DNA of 14,323 bases from Bacteroidales bacterium UBA5206 (GTDB lineage: Bacteria > Bacteroidota > Bacteroidia > Bacteroidales > Tenuifilaceae). The stretch is from NCBI GenBank assembly GCA_002412705.1, contig DHVO01000162.1, positions 7,195-21,517 on the forward strand. The letters are read 5' to 3'. The position numbers were made by a program, and so were the translations under genes. The notes beneath the pieces were generated by a model that was given only the letters and a program-made list of their open reading frames with translations, did no database searches and was not told where the DNA came from. Shown here piece after piece: positions 1 to 8,500 of this stretch (its first letter is position 1; each line of letters opens with the position of its first letter).

Positions 1-2396
1 TCCGCAGCCATTACACCACCAGTGCTGGGGGTAAATGAAACGGTTAGATCTGTTGATTCGCCAACACCTAGCTCAATGGGGTAGGTGAGGGTTCCTAAGG
101 AGAACTGATCGGCATTAGCTCCAGTAAAAGTTATATCCCCATCGTTTATGGTAATTGTTCCGCCTCCGGTATTTGATATGGTAACGGTTGTTGATGGGCT
201 GTTTCCTACCTTGCTAAAGCCAAAATCAAAAGCAGTTATGCTGATGTTGAAAATGGGGTCGGCTGGAGATTCTCTAACTTCAAAGTTGTCGATATCAACA
301 AAATAGTCGCCTGCACCCCAAGTGTTTTTGAAACGTACAAGTACCGTTTGGTTGTTATATGCGGGATCAAGAGTAACTATTTTAGTTGCAAAGTCGGTAC
401 TAGCAGCGTGAGTCCCCTGATCAATTGTATAAACTGTAGTAAAATCGGCACCACCATTGGTCGATACCTGTACTTCAACCTTGTCGTTTACACCCAGTGA
501 TGTTCCTGTTTGTGGGTAGGTAGAGTATGTGTAGTCGCAAATTCTATAATCAAATACCACCTGATTTGATGTATTTGCCAGTGGGCCAACAGGGGTAGAT
601 GTAAGTATTGCGCTGTTTGTAGAGTTCCACATTTCTACCGAGGCCGATTTGGAACCAGCAGTACCGTGAGTGTTGTTAATGGAGTAGTTGGTAACAGTCC
701 AACCCAACGAAGGAAGAGCCGTTAGCTCATCAAAGTTTTGAGTGTATGGTATTGGCTTAGTTGGATCGGCCATGGTTGTGAAGCTCCAAATGGGACAGCT
801 AGCTGCGTCGCCAACGGAGTTTGTTGGAACTACTTGCCAGTAGTATGTAGTTGAGTATGCAAGTGCTGCACCCACGGTGTACGATGTACCAGCTTGTGAA
901 TTGCCATTCACAACAGATGTTGGAGTGGTTGCTCCACCACCATCGGTTCCTATGTAAAGCTTGTATCCAGTGGGAATTCCCCCTGTTACCGATGCCGCCC
1001 AAGTAAGTGTTGGCGTTAGGGAAATATCGGTTGCGCTGTTTGCTGGAGAGGGAGTAGTTGCTGCTTCTGGTGCTTCAACAACTTTATCGGGGCCCCTAAC
1101 TAAATCAACATAAATTGAATTATAGCTTAAAGCATAGGTAAATGATAAGTAGTAATCGCCTGCAGGGATAGCAGAAAGATCTATGGTAAAGTCTTGATAT
1201 GTGCTAGTGGTTGTTACGCTTCCGCTTGGGACATCGCTCCAACTGATTTTATCTGTAGAGTATTCTAACTTGATAGCATAGTTTCCATAAGAGCCGTTTT
1301 TAGCCCAGAAGCTAATTGATGAAGTGCCATCAATTTTAAGTTTTGGAGTAATTAGTCGTTTAACGGGGGAGTTGGAAGTTGATATATACACGCATTTGGC
1401 ACCTTCGTATTGTCCCCAAGTTTGTTGTTGCCAAGTTGATGATGTTGGGTTTATACTCCATCCAGAGGGGATCCATGTTCCTTCAAAGTTTTCTATTAAA
1501 GAGTTTTCGCTATAAACTTTGATGCTTTTTGACGATGAGTTATTTCCATTGTCATCATCAGACGGAAGGTTAAAAGAAATTGTATGATCGCCCTGAGTTG
1601 CAACCCATGCTTTTTGAACAGAGGTACTCTCTCCAGCAGCTAGGGAGGCTATTGTTTCTGAACCAATAGAACTGCCATCTACAAAGAACTCAATGGTAGC
1701 GTCTGTTTGAGGTAGTAATCCATTGTTTAATACAGTGGCAGTAAGGGTTACATTATCTCCATCTCTAATAATACCACTTGGAGCTGATATGCTGCTTGCA
1801 GATAGATCGTTGTTCAAAGGAATATACACTTTAACATCATCAATACCTGAGTTGTTGTTGCTAAACCCATAAATTGAATAGCCTTTGAACTTAATTTTGA
1901 CCTCTGAACCATTGTAGCCTGTAAGATCAACTGAGTGCTTAACCCACGAGCCTGTGGTGGCTTTTGTTACGGTGTAGATATCTGTTGACCAGTCCGTTCC
2001 ATTATTGGTGGAGATGTCAACCTTAATGGGATCTGTTCCTGCTCCAGAACCAACCCATGCATAGAACTCTAAGGTGTAATTTCCGGTAGAAAGATTTAAT
2101 GCTGGAGTTACTAAGTTTACTGGATTCTCTGTAGTTCCAATATTATAGTCGTCGAGCATAGCGTAATACCCACTGCCAGATGTGTGATCGGTTGTCGCGC
2201 ATCTGCTACTGGTGTTTATAAATAGCCAACTTTTATATCCAGTGCCATCAGCTTTTGAGTTGCTAACCCAGTTTGTAGGTAGCGTATTCGAATTAAATGT
2301 TTCGTTTAAAACTGTTTGCCCTTGGTTTATAAATGGCGAAGCAAGGGCTAACGCAAATAGGTAGAGCTTTCTAAGCCAGAGTAAAGAGTCTCTCAT
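1..2396 (-). CDS. Secreted multi-domain surface protein (jelly-roll/CARDB/Fn3/ASH), partial, C-terminus off the left edge
   Basis: An uninterrupted reading frame of 798 codons starts at the ATG at 2396-2394 and leaves the window with no stop. The start MRDSLLWLRKLYLFALALAS is followed by a hydrophobic stretch and a likely signal peptidase cut near residue 27 (NQGQ|TVLNETF). Domains in order: choice-of-anchor J-type jelly-roll (28-192, opening LNETFN, closing GIDDVKVY); CARDB-like Ig fold (about 194-295); second jelly-roll (299-434, ENFEGTW...); Fn3-like domain (438-545, with TTYYWQVVP and CPIWSFTT); third jelly-roll (547-708, YTQNFDEL...YFVDIDNFEV); and the start of an ASH/choice-of-anchor D domain (712 onward, FDFGFSKVGNSP, VSFTPSTGG). 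No catalytic motif is seen. A T9SS sorting tail is expected in the missing part but not visible. The role is probably an exported adhesin or matrix-like protein. The Fn3/jelly-roll junction is close in sequence to that of the protein at 5593-10056. There is no clear Shine-Dalgarno sequence, as is usual in Bacteroidota. Confidence 0.88.
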   Translation of the reverse strand, partial: MRDSLLWLRKLYLFALALASPFINQGQTVLNETFNSNTLPTNWVSNSKADGTGYKSWLFINTSSRCATTDHTSGSGYYAMLDDYNIGTTENPVNLVTPALNLSTGNYTLEFYAWVGSGAGTDPIKVDISTNNGTDWSTDIYTVTKATTGSWVKHSVDLTGYNGSEVKIKFKGYSIYGFSNNNSGIDDVKVYIPLNNDLSASSISAPSGIIRDGDNVTLTATVLNNGLLPQTDATIEFFVDGSSIGSETIASLAAGESTSVQKAWVATQGDHTISFNLPSDDDNGNNSSSKSIKVYSENSLIENFEGTWIPSGWSINPTSSTWQQQTWGQYEGAKCVYISTSNSPVKRLITPKLKIDGTSSISFWAKNGSYGNYAIKLEYSTDKISWSDVPSGSVTTTSTYQDFTIDLSAIPAGDYYLSFTYALSYNSIYVDLVRGPDKVVEAPEAATTPSPANSATDISLTPTLTWAASVTGGIPTGYKLYIGTDGGGATTPTSVVNGNSQAGTSYTVGAALAYSTTYYWQVVPTNSVGDAASCPIWSFTTMADPTKPIPYTQNFDELTALPSLGWTVTNYSINNTHGTAGSKSASVEMWNSTNSAILTSTPVGPLANTSNQVVFDYRICDYTYSTYPQTGTSLGVNDKVEVQVSTNGGADFTTVYTIDQGTHAASTDFATKIVTLDPAYNNQTVLVRFKNTWGAGDYFVDIDNFEVRESPADPIFNISITAFDFGFSKVGNSPSTTVTISNTGGGTITINDGDITFTGANADQFSLGTLTYPIELGVGESTDLTVSFTPSTGGVMAA

Positions 2397-2427
2397 AGTT
2401 GTACGTTTTGGGTTATTGGTTTTGCTG

Positions 2428-2483
2428 GCAACCTATGGAGCAATAGAAATAGGTTGCATTTGGGTAAAGTTTGCCCAATGCAA
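2428..2483 (-). promoter_or_regulatory. Two overlapping inverted repeats upstream of the 1-2396 gene
   Basis: Read on the minus strand, TTGCATTGGG (2483-2474) pairs with CCCAAATGCAA (2464-2454) around a 9-nt loop, with one bulged A. GCAACCTAT (2457-2449) pairs perfectly with ATAGGTTGC (2436-2428) around a 12-nt loop. The two stems share bases 2454-2457, so in RNA both cannot form in full. The second stem ends 31 nt before the start codon. No U-tract follows, so this is not a standard attenuator. It may be an RNA switch in the leader or two protein-binding dyads in DNA; the transcription start is unknown. Confidence 0.4.
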
Positions 2484-2509
2484 GAATAACCACACTATGA
2501 GGGTTGTAT

Positions 2510-2530
2510 ATAGGGGCTTACCCCTAATTT
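2510..2530 (-). promoter_or_regulatory. GC-rich palindrome, candidate operator (copy 1)
   Basis: On the minus strand the core is AGGGGTAAGCCCCT, five-base arms around TAAG, flanked by an A/T-rich left side and TAT on the right. It lies 113 bp upstream of the start codon at 2396 and 37 bp beyond the response regulator stop. In the same orientation relative to its downstream gene, it matches the element at 5504-5524 at 17 of 21 positions. A binding site for the adjacent response regulator is the simplest reading, but this is inference. A short hairpin at the 3' end of the regulator transcript is the alternative; no T-tract follows it. Confidence 0.45.
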
Positions 2531-2569
2531 AATGGATAAACTAGTAGCGAAAAGGAGCGGGAGCGGTTT

Positions 2570-3241
2570 TTAAATAGACGACAATCGTTCAATAATTTCA
2601 CGGTTCTCTATGCAGAACAGCAAAAGGTTGTTGGAGCCGCTTATCCCTAACTTTTGGCAGATATTCGATCTGTGGTTCTCAATGGTTTTGTAGGAGTTGA
2701 ATAGGGTATCTGCAATCTCTTTAGTTGTTTTTTGTTGCGCTATAAGCGTAAGAATTCGTTGCTCGGTTTGGGTAAGCGCTTTTAGCTGCTCAATGGTTTT
2801 TATCTGTTTCTGGTTCTTCTCCCTAAACTTGGTAATAAACTTTTGGCAAAATGGGCTTATGTAAGTTTTTCCTAAAATCATTTGTTTAATACAGTGCTCA
2901 ATCTCGTTAATTGCGCTCTCCTTAAAAAGGAAGGACGCGTTGTTGGCTTCTGTTGCTCTTAGAAATGTTACAGCATCGGTATGGGCTGTTATAAATATTA
3001 TTTTAGTGCTTATGGCATTGGCTTCAATGTATAGCGCAAGTTCAGCCCCGTCCATATTTGGCATGTCTATATCTAGCAGAGAAAAATCGGGCTTAAGTTG
3101 GTTTATTAGCTTAAGTCCCTCTATGCCGTCGCTTGCTTCTCCAATTACCTGTATATCGGCAATCCCACTTAGAACGGATTTTAGCCCGGCTCTAAAAATG
3201 GGGTGATCGTCAACTACCACAACGGAATATGATTGCTTCAT
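2570..3241 (-). CDS. NarL/FixJ-family response regulator transcription factor
   Basis: This 223-residue protein has the normal size and order for a NarL-type regulator. The receiver domain (about 5-122) has the acidic pair D11/D12 in VVVVDDHP, the phospho-acceptor D57 in LLDIDMPNMDG, the switch threonine T85 in IIFITAH and the conserved lysine K107 in FLFKES. A linker (about 125-154) leads to a LuxR-type helix-turn-helix (about 155-215). That domain has the usual LTQTEQRIL opening and KTTKEIADTL with the recognition segment SYKTIENHRSNICQKL. All activation residues are present, so phosphorylation should control DNA binding. Its ATG overlaps the kinase stop codon (ATGA, 3238-3241), which suggests translational coupling; an AGGAG lies about 11 nt upstream inside the kinase gene. 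The cognate kinase is almost certainly the gene at 3238-5433. Candidate targets are the two flanking surface-protein loci, each with a shared palindrome upstream. Confidence 0.95.
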   Translation of the reverse strand: MKQSYSVVVVDDHPIFRAGLKSVLSGIADIQVIGEASDGIEGLKLINQLKPDFSLLDIDMPNMDGAELALYIEANAISTKIIFITAHTDAVTFLRATEANNASFLFKESAINEIEHCIKQMILGKTYISPFCQKFITKFREKNQKQIKTIEQLKALTQTEQRILTLIAQQKTTKEIADTLFNSYKTIENHRSNICQKLGISGSNNLLLFCIENREIIERLSSI

Positions 3242-5433
3242 GATTCGCTTTGCTCCTTTTTTGGGAAAACTACGCGTATGGTTGTGCCCTCGTTCTCTTT
3301 ACTGGAAATTTGTATGGTGCCATTCATTTGGTTAATGAAATCTTTTACCAGCATAAGACCCAAACCAGTACCTTTTGATTGCGATTTGCTATTTGGGTTT
3401 ACTCGTTTCTCTAGTTCAAAAATTCTTTTTAGCTCATTGGGGCTAATACCTACTCCGTTGTCGGAAACTTCTAGTATGTGCATCTCGTTACCGTCCTCAT
3501 ACTTCAGGGTAACATAGCCGTTAACAGGTGTGAACTTAAGCGCATTGGATAGTAAGTTCCTTACAATGAATAGCAACATGTTCTTATCGGCATTCACGGT
3601 AATGCTGGATGGAATGGATGCTGTAAAGGAAATGCCTTTTTGGTTGGCTGCTCCTTTGGCAAACTCTATCTCGTGGTTCAGTACCTCGTTGAGGTTAAAT
3701 TCTTCTGGGTCAACCTCAATTTGGTTGTCCTGTGTAAGCGCCCAGAATAAAAGGTTGTTAAGCATTTCGAGCACAGTGCTTAGTGCTTGGTCTAGCTTGT
3801 TAAGATTCTCGTTACGTGTACCCTCATCCTTTTCGTTTTTTCCTTGCTGTAGGTAGATTCTAAGAGCTATAAGCGGATTCTTTAAATCGTGTGCAACAAT
3901 CGAAAAGAATTTGTCCTTTGTGTGATTTACTTTAATTAGGTTTTGCCTGGAAACTTCTAGCTGCTCGTTAATCGCGTTTAGCTCTTCGTTTTGCTGCTCA
4001 ATTTGCGAGTTTTTCTGTTCTAGCTCTTTGTTGGTTTTAACCCTAAGAATAAACTGTATGGTAATTACGGTAAGTAGTGGAATTAGAATTCCAATAAGAA
4101 TTAGCAGCGATTGTCTTTTGCTTTGTTCTTTTTCTATAGTGAGGTTTTGAATTTTTGAATCCTTTTGTAAGGCCTCAATTCTACGCTCCATTTGCTCTGC
4201 TCCAAAGCGCTGCTCCTGCTGTTTGGTAATATCTCTTCGGTACTCCGCTTCAATTGAGTCTTTAAGCGAGCTGTAATCCCAAAGCAGCATATTGGATTTT
4301 TTGGTATTGCCCTGCACCTTATATGCATTGGCTAGGCCTAGCAGAGCTAAGCTGTGTAGCTTGTGCTTGTTAAGCTTGCTGGCTAATGTTTGCGCTTTGC
4401 TAAAGCAGCTAATGGCTTTGGTTGTATTGCTTACTTCAAGGTTTGTGTTTCCAAGGTTTATTAGCAAATCAATCTGCTCCTCATTCTCTTCGGGCGAGAG
4501 GGTTAGTGCCTTCTCAAAGAATTCAATGGCCTTATGGTGTGAGTGTAAATCTTTAAGAATTATGGCTTTTAAAAGATAGGTGTACTTTATAACCGCAGCG
4601 TTCTGGTGTGTTTGATTAAGCTCTTGTGCTCTATCTATGGTAATTAGCGCACTGTCAAGATCTTTTTTGGAGTAGTACGTTTCTGCAAGGTACAGGTTAA
4701 TGTATGACTTGCCAACAGGGTAGTTTAGGTTTTGGCTAAGGTCAATAGCCTTTTTAAAATATGAAATGGCCGTGCTATAATCCTTCTTTAGCTGGTAAAC
4801 CCTAGCAATGTTGAATAGGGTGTGTGCTAAATCGCGCTGGTTATTTAGCGTAGAGTCAAGCAGCTGGCACTTTAGGTAGAACTCTAGCGCCTTGTCGTAA
4901 TTCTCGTTGGAAAAGTAGTAGTTACCAATATTGTTAAGTACCGACGACATTCCTTTCTGATCATCAATCTCCTCTCTCACACTTAGGGACTCAAAAAGGC
5001 GGCTAAGCGAAAGGGTATCGTGGTTTAGCTGGTAGTGCGCAACGCCAATATTGTTAAGTATGTCGGCAATTTGGTTCTTGTTGTCGATTTTGTTCAAATC
5101 CTCGAGAATGGGATTTAGTACATCAAGTACCTCCTTAAACTTGCGTTGGTATCGTAAGGCATTAGATAAGCTTAGCTTACAGGAAACTTGTAACGCAAAA
5201 TTGTTGGCTGTACTAGCCAAGGCAAGGGCTTCCCTAGCATATTTCTCGGAGTTGGCGGGGTTAACGGAGCTGTACTCCATGGCAAGCTGATTAAGCACTT
5301 CGGCTTTTGCAATGCCCTCTAAATTTTTAGATAGGATAAGTAGTGAATCGGCTTTACTTTGCTGCGCCAATAAAGGGCCGGCATACAATACATTTAGCGT
5401 AAGCACTATTGTTACTGCTAAAAGGTGCCTCAT
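3238..5433 (-). CDS. TPR-containing sensor histidine kinase
   Basis: Read from the ATG at 5433 this is 731 residues. A signal peptide (1-23, MRHLLAVTIVLTL...LLAQQ) is followed by seven to eight TPR repeats (about 25-415; for example NYYFSNENYDKALEFYLK and YSTAISYFKKAIDLS). Then come a basic/acidic helix, one membrane segment (about 443-463, LLILIGILIPLLTVITIQF), a Gln/Glu/Asn-rich coiled coil (about 466-505) and the kinase core. The core has the phospho-accepting His515 in the H-box FFSIVAHDLKNPL, N-box NLLSNALKF (N630), G1 box SDNGVGIS (D658) and G2 box GTGLGLM (688-694). The TPR region should face the periplasm and sense a peptide or protein cue, though the ligand is unknown. The frame extends to an ATG at 5496, with another at 5460. 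The 5433 start is preferred because it begins the signal peptide directly and has GGGGG about 8 nt upstream. The kinase is orthodox: no receiver or AraC domain is fused, and the regulator follows as a separate overlapping gene. Confidence 0.93.
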   Translation of the reverse strand: MRHLLAVTIVLTLNVLYAGPLLAQQSKADSLLILSKNLEGIAKAEVLNQLAMEYSSVNPANSEKYAREALALASTANNFALQVSCKLSLSNALRYQRKFKEVLDVLNPILEDLNKIDNKNQIADILNNIGVAHYQLNHDTLSLSRLFESLSVREEIDDQKGMSSVLNNIGNYYFSNENYDKALEFYLKCQLLDSTLNNQRDLAHTLFNIARVYQLKKDYSTAISYFKKAIDLSQNLNYPVGKSYINLYLAETYYSKKDLDSALITIDRAQELNQTHQNAAVIKYTYLLKAIILKDLHSHHKAIEFFEKALTLSPEENEEQIDLLINLGNTNLEVSNTTKAISCFSKAQTLASKLNKHKLHSLALLGLANAYKVQGNTKKSNMLLWDYSSLKDSIEAEYRRDITKQQEQRFGAEQMERRIEALQKDSKIQNLTIEKEQSKRQSLLILIGILIPLLTVITIQFILRVKTNKELEQKNSQIEQQNEELNAINEQLEVSRQNLIKVNHTKDKFFSIVAHDLKNPLIALRIYLQQGKNEKDEGTRNENLNKLDQALSTVLEMLNNLLFWALTQDNQIEVDPEEFNLNEVLNHEIEFAKGAANQKGISFTASIPSSITVNADKNMLLFIVRNLLSNALKFTPVNGYVTLKYEDGNEMHILEVSDNGVGISPNELKRIFELEKRVNPNSKSQSKGTGLGLMLVKDFINQMNGTIQISSKENEGTTIRVVFPKKEQSES

Positions 5434-5503
5434 AGTGTAATCCCCCTTTACCTTTCTCATCACGATATCCCTTTTTCTAGCGGTCAAAAATAGCATTTTA
5501 TCT

Positions 5504-5524
5504 AAAATAAGGGTTAACCCCTAT
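5504..5524. promoter_or_regulatory. GC-rich palindrome, candidate operator (copy 2) in a divergent promoter region
   Basis: The core AAGGGTTAACCCCT contains the perfect ten-base palindrome GGGTTAACCC. It lies 68 bp upstream of the start at 5593 and about 70 bp upstream of the kinase start at 5433, so one site could serve both divergent genes. It matches the element at 2510-2530 at 17 of 21 positions. A related half-like motif, GATGAGGGTAAC, follows at about 5532-5543. Binding by the neighbouring response regulator, with autoregulation of the kinase operon, is inferred and not shown by the sequence. Confidence 0.5.
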
Positions 5525-5592
5525 GCTTTTTGATGAGGGTAACTCTAAAATTGTCTGTTACTAATACTTCTAAATTTATATAGACTAAAACT

Positions 5593-8500
5593 ATGAGAAA
5601 AATCTTTACACGTTGGGTTTTACTACTTCTGCTATCTGTAATGTCTGTTACAGGGTTTGCACAGCAGTATGTGGAAATTGGCGATGGGGTTTTAAACGCA
5701 AGTTTCCCCTATACGGCATGGAAGAATAGCTGGGCAAAGGTTATTTTTTCCAACGATCAGGTGGGCGGTGCTAAAACGGTTAATGCGCTTGCACTTTACA
5801 GTTCTAAAGAGGGGAATTATACCCTTTCAAACCAGAAGGTGTACCTTAAGCTAACCGACCAAACAGCACTAACCAATGCTTATGAGGAGCCACTAACCTC
5901 GGGTTATACCTTGGTGTATGAGGGTTCTGTATCTTTTAATGGGGTGGGCTGGTCTAAAATTGATTTTTCTGCTCCTTTTGAAATTACCGCGGGAAAGAAC
6001 GTAGTAATCCTTTGGGAGAATAATACCAATGCTGCGCTATACCTTAACATTAATGGAACCCAAGCTACCGATGGTGCTATTAAAGTATCTGGTTCCGATA
6101 ATGGCGCTGCTGTTGGTACTGGTTTTAGTCCATACCCAGTTGCTTACCCAAATGTAAGGTTGTACTACCAATCGTCTGGCCCTGCAAGTCCAGATCTTGT
6201 TTCGCCAGTTAATAACAGGAACAAGATTAATGTTAATAGCAACTTCCAGTTTACACTAAGTGGAGCCGAGACCTATAACTTATACCTTGCAACCTCTAAA
6301 TCGTTGGTTGAATCGAAGGATGCTAGCGTAAAGGTTGCTGCTAATATTACCGCCTCCGAAGGCGTAAATACCTACATGCTAAGCAATGCGCTGCTTGATA
6401 GCACTAAGTACTACTGGATGGTTGAGGCTGTTGCCTCTGGCGAGTCTGCTTGTTCTAGCGTTTGGTCTTTCTTTACACAGGATGTTATTGCTGCATTCCC
6501 ATACACCCAGGGTTTTGAGGATGTATGGTATGCGTCGTACGATGAGAATAAGGAGAGTCCTCTATCATCAGTAATTAATACCAACTACAAGGATTCTACC
6601 GAATGGAGTTTTTCCGATGGATGGAGCATACGTACTCAGAAATATGCACATTCAGGTAATTTCTCTGGCTACTGCAGCTTTACAACAGGCGAGTGGTGGC
6701 TTCAAACACCCAGAATTGCGCTTCCTGCAAATCATAGGTTAGAGTTCTGGTACAGGGTTAGTCGCGAGTCTAATTTCCCTCAGGATACCAAAGAGGCTAC
6801 TAGCGTTGTTAAAATTTCAACCGATGGGGGTGCTACTTGGACTCCAATTCTTACCCTGTCACCCGAAGGTCCTATGGATGCTTGGGAACAGGCTGTGATT
6901 GATCTTTCTGCATACGCTGGCGATAATGTTTACATCCGTTGGTACTATGCTGCCGATGGAAGCACAACGTCATTCCTTCTTCTAGATGATATCTCTCTTA
7001 AAGCAATCCCAACACAGGCCGAGATAGAACTTCTTGAAACAGAATATACCTTCTCCCCATTATTTGTTGGTGGTAGATTAGCTCACGATGTAACCATTCG
7101 TAATGCTGGCGTTTCCGATTTAGTGGTTGCTGGTTCTACCGTTGAGGGTCCTTTTACCTGTAACTATAGCGGAACCATTAAGCCAGGTGAAACTGCTGTT
7201 GCTCAAATTTTCTTTATCCCAACAGCTACTGGTTTGGCCGAGGGAAGTGTTTCTTTTGATGTTGGCGATGCTACAGGTAATGCAACGTTAACCCTAAGTG
7301 GTAATGCTCTTGCTAGCATGGATAAGTTTTTTGAAAGCTTTGATGCATCTACCAACATGCCTGCAAACTGGTATGCCTTAAATAACCCAGAGCATCAGTA
7401 CACTAAAGTTTCCATTGCTAGTGGACAGTACGATGCTAACTCTCAGCCAAACGCTGCTAAAATTCTAGTGTTCCCTGATTATCAGTACCCTGTTACCCTT
7501 GTTACACCAGGGTTAAGTGGTTTTGGTGTTAACACGCTAAAGTTCTATGCAAAGAAGTATGATGCTGGTTACGATTTGGAACTTATAATTGGAGTGCTAT
7601 CAGATCCATACAGCCTCGAATCGTTCCAAGAGGTTGATAGGGTTCGTTTATCGGCCGAGTTTGAGGAGTACTCTTTTGCTCTTCCTGCTGTTGAGGGTAA
7701 GCCATATATTGGATTCCAGTTTGGTGGCTATGCCGATGGCGAAACAGCCTTCAAGAGCTTAAGGATTGATGATGTTAGCTGGGATGCAGTTACAGATCAG
7801 CCTCCTATGCCAGCGGTTATTGCTTTACCACAAGACAATGCCACAAACCTAGACATAATGCAGGCAGTAAAGATGCAGTGGGCTAATGGTGGTGGTAACC
7901 CAGAGGGCTATAAGTTTTACTTTGGTACTACAGCAGCTGCTAACGAGATAATAGATGGACAGGTGGTTACTGGAGTAAATACCTTTGTAGAGTACACTCA
8001 GCCTTTGGCTTACTCTACCAAGTACTACTGGAAGGTTGTTCCTTACAATCAGTACGGCGATGCAGTGGATTGCCCTGTATGGAGTTTTACAACCATGACC
8101 GATCCTACCATTACCTCGTTCCCATATACCGAGAACTTTGACCAGATTACTAATACTCCAGGATTCTCTTACCCTCTAGGATGGTCGGTTGAGAATACTA
8201 ATGGTGATGGAATGTGCTGGGATGTACTTAGCAATAATGCCGATTTCCAAAATAACGCTTACTCGGCTCCAAATGCTATGCACGTAGGATTTAACTATAA
8301 TCCTAAGGACGATTACCTGTTTACTCCTCCAATGCGCTTTGAGGCTAACAAGGTGTACAGGCTTAAATTTAAGCTACACACCATGATGGACATGGTTACT
8401 GGGCTTATTTATACCGAGAAGCTAAAGGTGTTTTTAGGTAACGATAACTCTAGCGAAGCAATGTCTAAAGAGCTTATTGACACTTACGTTAATCAGGATG

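Noticed and set aside
799..1515. Short open frames at 799-1002 and 1324-1515 inside the left surface-protein gene
   Set aside because: They are in other frames of a continuous 798-codon coding region with clear domain structure. The real gene is easily overlooked because it has no stop inside the window.
2493..2503. ACACTATGAGG upstream of the left gene is identical to the kinase start context at 5433
   Set aside because: Many 11-base matches are expected by chance in 14 kb. The short frame it opens has only 11 codons, so it is not evidence of a displaced gene start.
2545..2569. Repeated GGAGCGGGAGCGG after the response regulator as a terminator
   Set aside because: It is a short direct repeat with no self-complementary arm, so no hairpin forms.
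5434..5496. Upstream kinase starts at 5496 and 5460
   Set aside because: They would place 9-21 charged residues ahead of the signal peptide. The ATG at 5433 starts the signal peptide directly and has a G-rich stretch at ribosome-binding distance.
5551..5578. TTG and TAAATTTA resembling the Bacteroidota -33 and -7 promoter motifs before the adhesin gene
   Set aside because: The spacing is about 17 rather than the usual 19-21, the last base of the -7 motif is wrong, and the leader would be very short. AT-rich DNA gives such matches often.
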